This document shows positions 8,119-16,588 of a DNA stretch of 64,000 nucleotides, piece by piece (position 1 is the first letter of the stretch; each line of letters begins with the position of its first letter). Under the pieces are notes generated by a model. It did no database searches and had not been told where the DNA came from. It was given only the letters and a program-made list of their open reading frames with translations. The DNA lies in the NCBI RefSeq assembly GCF_003008515.1, contig NZ_CP027668.1:2720001-2784000 (forward strand). The letters are read 5' to 3'. This DNA is from Phreatobacter cathodiphilus (GTDB taxonomy: Bacteria; Pseudomonadota; Alphaproteobacteria; Rhizobiales; Phreatobacteraceae). The position numbers were made by a program, and so were the translations under genes.

Positions 8119-9636
8119 CTAGCGCGCCAGCCGCGGACCGGTCTCGCGGTCGACGACGAGCGGCCGTGAGGCGTCGATGGCGCCGCCCGGCCCGCCCCCG
8201 AGGGCCTTGCCGAGGGAAATGAATCGCGTCGCGATCAACACCTGGCTCTGCAGCAGCGCATCCTCGGAGTCGTAGAGCGACCTTTCGGCATCGAGCACCT
8301 CGAGGAAGCTCGACGCGCCCTGCCCGTAGAGGACGCGGGCGAGCCGCCCCGCCTCGCGATAGTTGCGCACGGCGACGGCCAGGCTGCCGTAGCGGATCCG
8401 CTGCTGGGCGAGGCCGACGAGGGCGTTCTCCACATCCTCCAGCGCATTCAGAACCGCCTGGTGGAAGGCGGCGTGATACTGGTCGCGCTGTGCTTCCTGC
8501 ACCTCCACGGCGGCCCTGAGACGGCCGGCATTGAAGACGGGGATGGAGACCGAGGGCCCGTAGGACCAGGCGAGCGAGGAGCCGTTGCCGAGGTCGCCGA
8601 TGCGGATGCCGCTGGTGCGCAGCGACCCCGTGAGCGAAACGCTGGGATAGAGCGCCGCCTCCGCCTGGCCGATCCGGGCGGTGGACTGGGCGAGCTGGCG
8701 TTCGGCGAGGCGCACGTCGGGCCGCATCAGCAGAACGTCCGCCGGAACGCCCGGCGGCAGGTTGCGTCGCGGCGAGGGGATGGCGGCGCCGCGCCTCAGC
8801 CGCGCGACGACGGCGGCGGGCTCGCGGCCCATGAGCACGGCGATGCGGTGGGCGGAGGCGGCGAAGGCCGTCTCCAGCGTCGGGATGTTGGCGGTGGTGC
8901 TGCTGGCCAGCGCCGCCGCCTTGGCGACGTCGACCGCGGAGGAGGCGCCGGCCTCGAATTTCGCGCGCGTCAGGGCCGCCGTCTGCCGCTGGGTCGCCGC
9001 CGTGCGTTGCGCCAGGCCGATGCGGGCGAGATAGCCCTTGGCCTCGACGTAATTCTGGGCCACGTCGCCGGCGAGGGTGAGGAGCGTCGACCGCAGGCTC
9101 TCCTCGGCCGCCTCGATGCCGCGGTCGGCGGCCTCCACCCCGCGCCGCGTCTGGCCGAAGAGGTCGAGCTCCCAGCTCGCGTCGAAGCCTGCCTGATAGA
9201 GGTTCGAGGAGACGTTCGCTCCCGAGGAGGAGGCGCTCGTGCGGGAATGGGTGGAAGAGACCCCGCCGTCGACCTGGGGGAAGAATCCGGCCAGCGTCTG
9301 GCGGCGCGTCGCGCGTGCCTCGCGGATACGTGCCTTGGCGGCGGCGACGTCGAGATTGGCCGAGAGCGCTTCCGCCACCAGCGCGTCGAGGGTCGGGTCA
9401 CCGAAGCGCTTCCACCAGTCCGTGAGTTCGCCCGGCCGCAACGGCGCGGCACGCCGCGCATTGGCGTGATGGGCCGAGAGCGCCGTGCCCGGCATCTGGT
9501 AGTCCGGTCCGACGACGCAGCCGCCGAGGCCCGCCGCGACCGCCAGGCTCAGCACCAGACGGCGGATGGGGAGCGCGAACGCGCCGGAGGGGCTCTCGCC
9601 CCGAATGGCATGCAAGGCGGAACGGAGCGGAGCCAT
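8119..9636 (-). CDS. Outer membrane factor lipoprotein (NodT/TolC family)
   Basis: 505 aa with a lipoprotein signal: basic stretch, hydrophobic core and lipobox LGGC with the lipidated Cys at residue 40, followed by VVGPDYQMPG, which is typical of the NodT family of RND-type outer membrane factors. Two OEP repeats follow, with long helices (EARATRRQTLAGFFPQVDGG and ALYPSVSLTG segments). It should form the trimeric outer membrane tunnel for the MacAB pump. It is the first gene of the operon, 55 bp before macA. The signal is preceded by about 20 extra residues, but there is no later Met, so the true start could be a non-ATG codon. Confidence 0.88.
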   Translation of the reverse strand: MAPLRSALHAIRGESPSGAFALPIRRLVLSLAVAAGLGGCVVGPDYQMPGTALSAHHANARRAAPLRPGELTDWWKRFGDPTLDALVAEALSANLDVAAAKARIREARATRRQTLAGFFPQVDGGVSSTHSRTSASSSGANVSSNLYQAGFDASWELDLFGQTRRGVEAADRGIEAAEESLRSTLLTLAGDVAQNYVEAKGYLARIGLAQRTAATQRQTAALTRAKFEAGASSAVDVAKAAALASSTTANIPTLETAFAASAHRIAVLMGREPAAVVARLRRGAAIPSPRRNLPPGVPADVLLMRPDVRLAERQLAQSTARIGQAEAALYPSVSLTGSLRTSGIRIGDLGNGSSLAWSYGPSVSIPVFNAGRLRAAVEVQEAQRDQYHAAFHQAVLNALEDVENALVGLAQQRIRYGSLAVAVRNYREAGRLARVLYGQGASSFLEVLDAERSLYDSEDALLQSQVLIATRFISLGKALGGGPGGAIDASRPLVVDRETGPRLAR

Positions 9637-9654
9637 GGCCTCGGAAACAATTAG

Positions 9655-9668
9655 AAACTGGTGAGTTT
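9655..9668. promoter_or_regulatory. Palindromic operator candidate for the divergent TetR
   Basis: AAACT-GGTG-AGTTT is a perfect 5-bp inverted repeat with a 4-bp centre, lying between the efflux operon (start 9636) and the divergent tetR gene. It sits inside the longest AT-rich stretch of the gap. Placement and symmetry suit a TetR-type operator that would repress both directions; binding is inferred only. Confidence 0.45.
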
Positions 9669-9738
9669 ATTTAATCGCAACGATCGCCTATGGTCAATGA
9701 CGCTAGGGGCATGGGCCTCATCACGAAAGGGTCAGGAC

Positions 9739-10401
9739 GTGAGTCTCGCCGATCCTCCACAGCCTATCGCGGCGCCGCGGCGCGGCCGCCCTCGCCGTCT
9801 CGCGCCCGACGACCAGCGCCGGCGGGCCCTGGGTGCAGCGCGGGCCCTGCTCGACGAGGCCGGCTACGGAGCGACCACCATGGACGGCGTGGCGCGGCGC
9901 GCCCGCCTGTCGAAGAAGACGCTCTACGAGATCTTCGCCAGCAAGGCGCAGCTCGTGGCCGCCCTCGTCGAGGAGCACCGGCGCTCGCTGCTCGCCCTGC
10001 CGCATGAGGGCGACGACCCGCCCGACGTCGCTATCCGCCGGATCTTCCGCGTCGACACCCCGGAGGCCGAGGCGCTGCAGCGCGACGGGCTGATCCGGCT
10101 GATCATGGCGGAGTCGGGGGCCTTTCCCGAACTGCGCGACATCCTCGTCGCCCACGGGCCGCGCGTCGCCCATGCCGACCTCGCCGCCTGGATCGCCACG
10201 CAGGCGGCGCGTGGCATTCTCGATGTCCCCGACCCGCGCCTCGCCGCCGGGGTCCTCCTCGACATGATGTTCGGCGCCATGATGCATCGCGCCCCCCACA
10301 GCGAGGGATCCGACCGCGCCGCGCGGATCGAGGCCGCCATCGCCATCTTCGTGCGGGGAGCCGGCTACCTGCCGCCGGCGGGCGCGTCTCAGCGCAGGTA
10401 G
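9739..10401 (+). CDS. TetR/AcrR family regulator of the efflux operon
   Basis: 220 aa from GTG 9739, which has AAGGG 7 nt upstream. Earlier in-frame starts are GTG 9661 (inside the operator candidate) and ATG 9697 (no ribosome-binding site). The N-terminal HTH spans about residues 20-65 (GATTMDGVARRARLSKKTLYEIFASK). The C-terminal part is of the AefR-like type seen in efflux regulators. The gene is divergent from the OMF-macA-macB operon, so it most likely represses it and responds to a pump substrate. Its 3' end overlaps the convergent flgL by 13 bp. Confidence 0.82.
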   Translation: MSLADPPQPIAAPRRGRPRRLAPDDQRRRALGAARALLDEAGYGATTMDGVARRARLSKKTLYEIFASKAQLVAALVEEHRRSLLALPHEGDDPPDVAIRRIFRVDTPEAEALQRDGLIRLIMAESGAFPELRDILVAHGPRVAHADLAAWIATQAARGILDVPDPRLAAGVLLDMMFGAMMHRAPHSEGSDRAARIEAAIAIFVRGAGYLPPAGASQRR

Positions 10402-11300
10402 TCGAGCAGCGACAGGCCCTGCACCTTGGCCACGGCCGCATAGGAGGCCTGGAGCTGCGTCTCGTAAGCGGTGAGCTGGACGGTGACGGCCGCCACGTCC
10501 ACGCCCGTCAGGCCGGTCAGCGACGACGAGACGTAGGACTGGTATTCCTGTTCGGCCGCGGAGGCGCGCTCGAGCGCCGCCGAAGAGAGCGACAGCCCCG
10601 ACTGGACCGCCGTCACCTTGTCGAGAGCCGAGACGAGCAGCGTCGAGATCTCCTCCATCTCCGCATCAGTCGTGTTGCCGTCGACCTTCGACAGCGCGCT
10701 CACCGCCCGCATCATCTCCTCGAAAGCCGGATTGCCGGCCGTCACCCCATAGGCGATCGACCGCTCCGACGACACCTGGACGGAGGTGATGGTGCCGTTG
10801 CCCTGGTAGTAGCTGGTGTCCTCGGTGGTGAGATCCGCGGGATCGTAGCTCTCGAGGTCGACGGGCAACGTGGTGGTCGCGCTGCCGGCGAAGAGATAGC
10901 GGCCCTCGTAGCGCACGTTTAAAAGGCCCGCGAGATCCTCCAGCGCGCTCGTGGCGGCGGTCGCGAGGCTCTCGTCGGACGTGTCGGTGCTGTTGGTGCC
11001 GATGGCGGCGGTGACGCGCCCACGCAGCTCGGTCAAGAGGTCGGTCATGGTCGACATCTGGTCGTACATGACCTGGACGCGACCGTTGGCCTCCTCGGCG
11101 GCGGAGGCATAGGTCTTGGACCGGGCGAGCGACACCTCGAGATCGAGCACCCGCGCGGCCGAGTTTCCAAGACCGCCATAGTCCGTCGACACCTGGCCGG
11201 TCGCCTCCTGGATCTGCATTTCCGACATCTTCGCCTGCGTCCGGAGCGAGGCGGAGAGCATCCGCTCGTTCATGGCGAAGGTCGCGACCCGCATGGCCAT
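10389..11300 (-). CDS. flgL: Flagellar hook-filament junction protein FlgL (HAP3)
   Basis: 303 aa. It has a flagellin-like N-terminal helix region (MRVATFAMNERMLSASLRTQ) and a C-terminal helical domain (TAYETQLQASYAAVAKVQGLSLLDYL), the pattern of FlgL. It forms the second junction ring between hook and filament after export by the flagellar type III system. The ATG at 11300 has a GGGGAGGG ribosome-binding site about 9 nt upstream, 16 bp after the flgK stop. It is the last gene of the flgD-flgL series. Confidence 0.9.
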   Translation of the reverse strand: MAMRVATFAMNERMLSASLRTQAKMSEMQIQEATGQVSTDYGGLGNSAARVLDLEVSLARSKTYASAAEEANGRVQVMYDQMSTMTDLLTELRGRVTAAIGTNSTDTSDESLATAATSALEDLAGLLNVRYEGRYLFAGSATTTLPVDLESYDPADLTTEDTSYYQGNGTITSVQVSSERSIAYGVTAGNPAFEEMMRAVSALSKVDGNTTDAEMEEISTLLVSALDKVTAVQSGLSLSSAALERASAAEQEYQSYVSSSLTGLTGVDVAAVTVQLTAYETQLQASYAAVAKVQGLSLLDYLR

Positions 11301-11316
11301 GGCGCCGCCCTCCCCG

Positions 11317-13059
11317 TCAGGCCGACTGCGCCGCCTCGAGCAGGGCGTCGAACATGGCGTTCAGGACCTGCAGGAGCTGGGCGGCGGTGGAATATTGCTG
11401 CTCGAGTTCGCTGAGCCGCGCCGTCTCCTCGTCGAGGTTCACGCCGGTCTGCGAGGCGAAGAGGTCGGAGAGCGTCTGTTGCACCGTCTCCTTGTTCGTG
11501 AGGTCGGAGGAGGCCGACGTGGCGAGGCTGGCCGCATCGGCGACGACCGCGGAGGCATAATCGGCGAAGGTCTTGCTGCCGGCGGCCAGCCGCCCGGCGG
11601 CGGCGAAGCTCGTCTCGCCGGTCAGCGCCTCGCTCAACGCCTGCGCTACGGCGCTCTCGCCACTGCTGACGACGGTGTCGCCGGCCGTCAGCGTCGCGGC
11701 GGTGCTCAGGCCGCCGGTCGCCAGCGTGCCCGGCTGGGCGAGAATGTCGCTGCACACGGCGACGTTGCTCGCCCCCGTGCCGGTCAGGAGGTCGTTCATG
11801 CCGAAGGTGGCGGAGAAACCCTGGCCGTCGCTGCCCACCGACACGTCGATATCGGCGAGACTCACGCCGAGCCCGGCCGTGTCCGAGGACAGGACCAGAT
11901 GCCCCGCCGCGTCGAGGGAGGCGGACAGGCCGTCGACGGCGTCGAGGGCGGAGACGACCTCGTCGATGCTGCCATAGGCCGAGAGGTCGAGGTCGGTGTA
12001 GGAGGAAAGCGCACCCTCCTCGTCCGTCAGCGCGACGCGCAGCGTACCGGTGGCGGAGAAGGAGTCCGAGGCGGTGAAGGAGGTCGACCCCGTCAGGGTC
12101 TCCGGCGCGGGCACGGCGCTGCCGGCATTGTAGGCGGCGTTGAGCTGTTCGATCAGCCCGCTCGCGAGCGCGTCGAGTTCGTCCTGGCTGGCCGGCAGGG
12201 TCTCGTCGCGCAGCGTCAGGAGGGCGCCGATCTCGCCGGACGTGATCTGCGACGTGACGTCCTTGCCGTCCACCGTGATGGCGCCGAACACGGTGTCGGC
12301 CGTGACGGTACCGGCGGCGGCGTAGGAGAGTTCGTGGACCTTGCTGTCCAGCAGCGTTGTGCCGCCGGTCGTGTAGATCCGCATCTGGTTGTCGGAATTG
12401 ACGTAATAGGAAACGTCCATCTCGCCGGCGATGGTCTGCAGGGCCGTGTTGCGCAGATCCTCGAGGTCGGCGGTCGATTCCCCCCGCGCCGAGGCGGCGG
12501 CGATTTGGTCGTTGAGGCTGGCGATCGTGTTCAGCGCATCGTTGACGCTGGTGACCGAGTCCTCGATCTGGCCGTCTGCGTCGGCCCGCAGACCCTGGAT
12601 GCCCGCCGAGGTCTCGCGCAGTTGCGACGCCACCGCGTCGAGGGCGCCCACCGCTTGGGCCTTGAGCGTGTCGCTCTCGGGGGTGGCGGCGAGAGAGGCG
12701 ATGGCCGATTCGAGGCTCACCAGGCTGTTGGCGAGCGAGGTACCGCCGTCTTCGCTGCCGGAGGTGGAACCGTAGAGCGCCTGCAGGCTCTCGGTGAAGG
12801 AAGCGGTCGCCTCGGCGGCGCCGAGTTCGCTGGCCGCGCCGACGAGGTCCTTGACCAGGTATTTGTCGACACTGCTCGTCACGGCGGTGATCGTGACGCC
12901 GGTGCCGACGCCGCTGGTGACCACAGCCGCCTGGGTGGCGGTCTTGCGGGTGTAGCCCTCCGTGTCGGCGTTGGCGACGTTCGAGGAAGCGACGCTCATC
13001 TGGTACTGAGCGGCGGAGAGCGACGAGGTCGCGATGCTCCGGATCGACGAAAAGGACAT
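11317..13059 (-). CDS. flgK: Flagellar hook-associated protein FlgK (HAP1)
   Basis: 580 aa. The N-terminus (MSFSSIRSIATSSLSAAQYQ, then NVANADTEGYTRK) carries the rod/hook/HAP motif with the conserved NxANxxTxGY-type turn. The C-terminus (GVNLDEETARLSELEQQYSTA) has the matching heptad helix, ending in LEAAQSA. Both are diagnostic of FlgK. It forms the first junction ring on the hook. It is followed by flgL and preceded by an flgN-like gene, the usual order for its chaperone. The middle of the protein is Ser/Thr/Ala-rich. Confidence 0.93.
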   Translation of the reverse strand: MSFSSIRSIATSSLSAAQYQMSVASSNVANADTEGYTRKTATQAAVVTSGVGTGVTITAVTSSVDKYLVKDLVGAASELGAAEATASFTESLQALYGSTSGSEDGGTSLANSLVSLESAIASLAATPESDTLKAQAVGALDAVASQLRETSAGIQGLRADADGQIEDSVTSVNDALNTIASLNDQIAAASARGESTADLEDLRNTALQTIAGEMDVSYYVNSDNQMRIYTTGGTTLLDSKVHELSYAAAGTVTADTVFGAITVDGKDVTSQITSGEIGALLTLRDETLPASQDELDALASGLIEQLNAAYNAGSAVPAPETLTGSTSFTASDSFSATGTLRVALTDEEGALSSYTDLDLSAYGSIDEVVSALDAVDGLSASLDAAGHLVLSSDTAGLGVSLADIDVSVGSDGQGFSATFGMNDLLTGTGASNVAVCSDILAQPGTLATGGLSTAATLTAGDTVVSSGESAVAQALSEALTGETSFAAAGRLAAGSKTFADYASAVVADAASLATSASSDLTNKETVQQTLSDLFASQTGVNLDEETARLSELEQQYSTAAQLLQVLNAMFDALLEAAQSA

Positions 13060-13092
13060 GGCTTCCTCCCCCGCCCGCCCGGGCGAGCCGGC

Positions 13093-13542
13093 TCAGACGA
13101 GCCGGCCCTGCATGCCTGCCGTCGCGGGTCTGACATGGGCGGTCATGCGGCCGTTGGCCTGATAGCCGCCGCGATCGGTGACCTGCTCGCGCATGGCCCG
13201 CATCACCGCCTCGATGCGCCGGCGGCTCGCCTGGATCGCCGCCTCCAGCCGGGTGACGTTCTCGTTCATCTCGGCCTGCAGATCGGCGCCGCGCCGCTTC
13301 ATCCAGCCACGCAGCTCCGGGTCGGCCTGTTCGAGCCGCAGCTTCCGCTCGCGCACGGCGAGGGTCCACTGCTCGAGTTCGGCCGCGAGCGAGGCCTTGC
13401 GGCCCACCGCCTCGGTCCGGGAGGCGGGCACGCCCTCGGCGAGCAGGGCGTTCTCCTCGCGGATCACCTCCGTCATGGCGTCGATGAGAGTGACGATGCG
13501 GATCACCATGGCGTCGATCTGGTCAGGGGTCAGGGAGGTCAT
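13093..13542 (-). CDS. FlgN-like flagellar export chaperone
   Basis: 149 aa, almost entirely predicted helix, with the pattern IVTLIDAMTEVIREENALLAEG near residues 15-38. FlgN chaperones typically have such an N-terminal helix for type III secretion. It lies 33 bp upstream of flgK, the classical place for the chaperone of FlgK and FlgL. The start ATG overlaps the preceding gene's stop (ATGA). Sequence similarity in this family is weak, so the call rests on helix pattern, size and position. It could also be a lineage-specific flagellar protein. Confidence 0.55.
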   Translation of the reverse strand: MTSLTPDQIDAMVIRIVTLIDAMTEVIREENALLAEGVPASRTEAVGRKASLAAELEQWTLAVRERKLRLEQADPELRGWMKRRGADLQAEMNENVTRLEAAIQASRRRIEAVMRAMREQVTDRGGYQANGRMTAHVRPATAGMQGRLV

Positions 13543-13859
13543 CGGAACAGTCCTTGGGTGGCCGGACCGCGCCCGCCGGCAGCGGAGCGCAGCGCGGCGG
13601 TCCGGCGATAGGCGTCACCGGCGCGTGTCTTGGCGATGAGGGCGTCGAGCTGCGCCCTCACCACGCCCCGCGCCACCTTGAGGTCGCGCACGAGGGCGTC
13701 GATGTCGGTGATGAGGGCGGCCAGCTCCAGCCGCGCCGCCCGGTCGCCCGGCGACGGCGCGCGGCCCGGCGCGAAACGCGCGCCGGCGTGGCGCCTTGCC
13801 CGCTCCAGCCTGTCGAGCAGCGGGTCCGCCGGGGCGCGGCCTTGCGGAACACGGCTCAT
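13539..13859 (-). CDS. Small helical protein of the flagellar operon, unknown function
   Basis: 106 aa, basic and helical: an Arg/Pro-rich N-terminus, then a long helix (residues about 35-80, ALITDIDALVRDLKVARGVVRAQLDALIAK). It overlaps flgE upstream by 4 bp and the flgN-like gene downstream by 4 bp, so it is translated as part of the hook operon. No membrane segment or signal is seen. A chaperone or assembly helper (FliT/FlgN-like) is plausible from size and position, but I do not recognise a family. Confidence 0.6.
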   Translation of the reverse strand: MSRVPQGRAPADPLLDRLERARRHAGARFAPGRAPSPGDRAARLELAALITDIDALVRDLKVARGVVRAQLDALIAKTRAGDAYRRTAALRSAAGGRGPATQGLFR

Positions 13860-15112
13860 CGGACGGCCGTGATCAACGTGTCGTACATCTTGTTCGCGGC
13901 CGACATGACCTGCGCCGCCGCCGAATAGGCCTGCTGCGCCGACATCATGTTGGAGAACTCGGTACTGGTATCGGCCGTGCTGGCCTCCAGTTTGCTCCCG
14001 ACCACCGTGCCGGCGCCGTTCGTGCCGGCGACATTCAGCGTGGCCCCGCCCGACTCCGTGCTGGCCGAATAGACACCGCTGCCCTCGGCAGTGAGGCCGT
14101 CGGGATTGTTGAAGGTCGCCACCGCCACCTTGTAGATCGCCCGCGACGTGCCGTTGTCGTAGCTCGCATAGACGGTGCCGTCGCTGATGGAGATGCCCGT
14201 GAGGCTGCCGAAGCTGACGCCGTCCTGCTCGGTTTCCAGACTGACGCTGAGCGTCTCGGCGCTGGAGGAGAGCTGCGAGAGACCCGTGACGGTGCCGGCA
14301 GTGCCCATGTCCAGGCTCACCGAACTGTCGGCGGCGCCCGTCGTCCAGTTGGCGATGGTCAGCGTCGGCGGGCTCGGCGAGATGCTGGCGAGCGTGCCGT
14401 CCTCGTTGAAGCTGATGGTGATGGGATCGCTCGTCACCGTGCCCAGCGTGCTCGTTCCATCGGTGCTGGTGGGGTTTGAGAAGCTGGCGGTCCAGGTGTT
14501 CTCGCCGGTCTTTTCCCAGGTCACCGTGGTCTTGGCGGACGTGCCGAGCGAATCGTAGATTTCGACCTCGCTGGTGAAGGTGGCGTTGGTTGCCGCCTCC
14601 GCCGGCAGGTTGGCCTGCATGCTGAGCTCGGTCGTCGCCGCGGCGATGCTGGAGACCGCAGTCGTGTTGATCGATTCCAGCGCGCTGGCGGTGGTCCCGC
14701 TCGTGACGCTGCCCTCGGCGTCGGTCGGCCAGCCCTGGAGGTAGGCGTCGCCGTTGGTCAGGTAGCCGCTCTCGTTCACCGTGAAGGCGCCGTTGCGGGT
14801 GTAGGACGTATTGCTGCTGTCGGTGCCGTCGGTGACGACGAAGAAGCCGCTGCCGTCGATCGCCATGTTGGTGGAGGTCGTGCTGGAGGTCAGCAGGCCC
14901 TGCATGGAGATGTTCTGGACGGTGCTCACCGCCACGCCGCCGGACGAGTAGGTCGAGGACGAGGTGCCCGTCAGCAGGCTCTCGAAGCTCGCCGACACCG
15001 TCTTGTAGCCATAGGTGCTGGCATTGGCGATGTTGTCGGAGATCATCGCCAGCGCGGTGCTCTGCGCGGACAGGGCGGAGACCGCCGAATTGAGGGCGCC
15101 CGAGAGGCTCAT
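13856..15112 (-). CDS. flgE: Flagellar hook protein FlgE
   Basis: 418 aa. The N-terminus MSLSGALNSAVSALSAQSTA followed by NIANASTYGYK is the conserved hook/rod motif. The C-terminus has EFSNMMSAQQAYSAAAQVM, the FlgE C-terminal helix. In between are FlgE D1/D2-type segments (NGAFTVNESGYL, YASYDNGTSRAIYKVAVATF). It polymerises into the hook beneath FlgK. It follows flgD after 9 bp and couples to the next small gene by ATGA. The length is in the normal range. Confidence 0.92.
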   Translation of the reverse strand: MSLSGALNSAVSALSAQSTALAMISDNIANASTYGYKTVSASFESLLTGTSSSTYSSGGVAVSTVQNISMQGLLTSSTTSTNMAIDGSGFFVVTDGTDSSNTSYTRNGAFTVNESGYLTNGDAYLQGWPTDAEGSVTSGTTASALESINTTAVSSIAAATTELSMQANLPAEAATNATFTSEVEIYDSLGTSAKTTVTWEKTGENTWTASFSNPTSTDGTSTLGTVTSDPITISFNEDGTLASISPSPPTLTIANWTTGAADSSVSLDMGTAGTVTGLSQLSSSAETLSVSLETEQDGVSFGSLTGISISDGTVYASYDNGTSRAIYKVAVATFNNPDGLTAEGSGVYSASTESGGATLNVAGTNGAGTVVGSKLEASTADTSTEFSNMMSAQQAYSAAAQVMSAANKMYDTLITAVR

Positions 15113-15121
15113 GGCGTCGCC

Positions 15122-15424
15122 TCAGGCCGAGATGTCGAGCTTGGAGGCGATGCTGGAGACGGTCGACGATAGGCTGGACACCGTCGAGGAGAGTTCGCTC
15201 AGCGTCGTGTTCGTCTGTGCCTGCTGATCGTAGCTGGCATAGGACATCATCTGGTTCATCAACTCGCTCGTGTCGGTGGTGTCGAGCGGGTTCTGGTTCT
15301 GCAACTGCTCGACCAGGAGCGTCAGGAAATCGTCGCTCGACATGCTCGACGAGGACGAGGAGGACGCCGACGACGTGCTCGTGGCACTCGTGGTGCTGGT
15401 GGAAGAGAGGGCACTGATGCTCAT
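15122..15424 (-). CDS. flgD: Flagellar hook capping protein FlgD, short form
   Basis: 100 aa. The conserved FlgD N-terminal segment is clear (SSDDFLTLLVEQLQNQNPLDTTDTSELMNQMM), preceded by a Ser/Thr/Ala tract (about residues 5-28). The protein stops soon after (SSIASKLDISA), so the C-terminal Tudor/Ig-like domains of enteric FlgD (about 230 aa) are absent; short forms are known in Alphaproteobacteria. FlgD caps the growing hook so that FlgE can assemble. It is the first gene of the flgD-flgE-flgK-flgL series. Confidence 0.85.
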   Translation of the reverse strand: MSISALSSTSTTSATSTSSASSSSSSSMSSDDFLTLLVEQLQNQNPLDTTDTSELMNQMMSYASYDQQAQTNTTLSELSSTVSSLSSTVSSIASKLDISA

Positions 15425-15527
15425 GGCAGACCTCGACCGTTGCCCGTCCTCCTTCTCGGAGGCCGGGGTTTCGTGGCGACGACGTGTGGTGTGGCGTCGC
15501 TAGTGAAACGGTCGGGACAGGGATTTC

Positions 15528-15549
15528 AGGCGCGGATTCTGCCGCGCCT
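15528..15549. other. Strong stem-loop upstream of flgD
   Basis: A perfect 8-bp inverted repeat (AGGCGCGG and CCGCGCCT) around a 6-nt loop lies in the 252-bp gap between the 110-aa gene and flgD. There is no T-run on either strand. It could end the upstream transcript or form part of the flgD leader. No convincing promoter was found in the rest of the gap. Confidence 0.45.
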
Positions 15550-15676
15550 CGAAGGATGAAAAGCCAGCGATTTCAAAAGTTAACGAAAGATGACCCGGTG
15601 CGTCGGATCCGGCACGTCGAACAGCCGCCGCGGGTGAGGCGGCGTGAGGAGACCAGGAGGTCAAGAGGGGCCGAAC

Positions 15677-16009
15677 TCAGCCTTCGCCGGGACGGCGGAC
15701 CTGCTGCGGCAGCGCCGGCGTCAGGCGTTCGCGCGCAGAGCCGGCCGCCGTCGGCGGCGAGGCGACGCGCGGAAGCGGCGGCGCGGAGGCGGTCGCGAGT
15801 GAGACGATCCGATCGGCGAGCCCGGCCGGCGCACGGACCGGCGGGGCGGAGGCGACGAGGGCCTTCAGCCGGCGCGCCTCGGCGACGAGCACGCCAAGGG
15901 AGGGATCCTCGCGCAGCAGGGCCTCGCCGAGGGCACGCTCCACCGCCGGCCAGCGGCCGAGGTCAGCGCCGAAGCGGTCGAGGGCATCCTGGAAGTCCAA
16001 GCGCTGCAT
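15677..16009 (-). CDS. Small protein with a DRFGADLGRWP motif, possible anti-sigma-like factor
   Basis: 110 aa. The motif DRFGADLGRWPAVE (residues about 11-24), then ALLREDPSLGVLVAEARRLKALV, matches a small family I recall beside ECF sigma factors in Alphaproteobacteria, often followed by a periplasmic metal or stress sensor. No transmembrane segment is visible; the C-terminus is Pro/Ala/Arg-rich. Here it stands between fliS and flgD. The nearest ECF gene is 3.7 kb upstream on the same strand, with the flagellin-fliD-fliS genes in between. A regulatory role is inference. Confidence 0.5.
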   Translation of the reverse strand: MQRLDFQDALDRFGADLGRWPAVERALGEALLREDPSLGVLVAEARRLKALVASAPPVRAPAGLADRIVSLATASAPPLPRVASPPTAAGSARERLTPALPQQVRRPGEG

Positions 16010-16156
16010 GGGATCTGCCCGTGTCCGACCTTCGCTCGCCGAGACGCCCGGCGGCGCCCGTTTGTGTGCGGTCGTTTCTGCCTGTGACGACTTGCAACGA
16101 CTCGTGTCGGATTGTTACGCGAAACAAAGCTGATTTGGCGAGAGGCAAGTTGCAGG

Positions 16157-16588
16157 TCAGGAGCGCCGCGGCCCGGGGGCCGACACCATCTGCGCTTCCT
16201 CGGCAAGCGTGCGCATGCCGGCCGCCTGCGCCCAGGCGTCGCGCAGCTCGGCGAGCCCCGCCGCGATGGTCCGATAGCGAGCCACCGCATCCGGCTTGCC
16301 ATAGGCCGTATGCAGCGCGATGCAGTTCTTGGTGTAGGTCGAGAGCAGCGTCTCGGCGACGTCGCCCCCCATGTCGAAACGCAGGTTATGGCTGAGCCCC
16401 TGCAGGACCAGCCCGGCCTTGGCGATGGCGATGAAACTGTCTTCGTGCCGGCGCGCCTCGATCGCCTGGACGCCGCGGCGGATCTGCACGAGCATCTCGT
16501 CGAACAGCCTCACCACCGCGACCAGCGGATGGACGCTGGCGGAGGTCGTGCGGTAGGCGCTGATGGCGCGGGTCATGGTCTGGGTCAT
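16157..16588 (-). CDS. fliS: Flagellin export chaperone FliS
   Basis: 143 aa from ATG 16588, which shares a TGATG overlap with the fliD stop; a GTG at 16603 is a less likely alternative. It is a four-helix protein with the FliS pattern AYRTTSASVHPLVAVVRLFDEMLVQIRRG near the N-terminus. FliS binds the C-terminal helix of flagellin in the cytoplasm, preventing early polymerisation before export. It directly follows fliD and flagellin, the standard fliC-fliD-fliS order. Confidence 0.88.
   Translation of the reverse strand: MTQTMTRAISAYRTTSASVHPLVAVVRLFDEMLVQIRRGVQAIEARRHEDSFIAIAKAGLVLQGLSHNLRFDMGGDVAETLLSTYTKNCIALHTAYGKPDAVARYRTIAAGLAELRDAWAQAAGMRTLAEEAQMVSAPGPRRS

Noticed and set aside
11272..13611. 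A 779-codon open frame opposite flgK and the flgN-like gene
   Set aside because: Low-complexity Gly/Arg/Ala composition without domains; the opposite strand encodes clear flagellar proteins.
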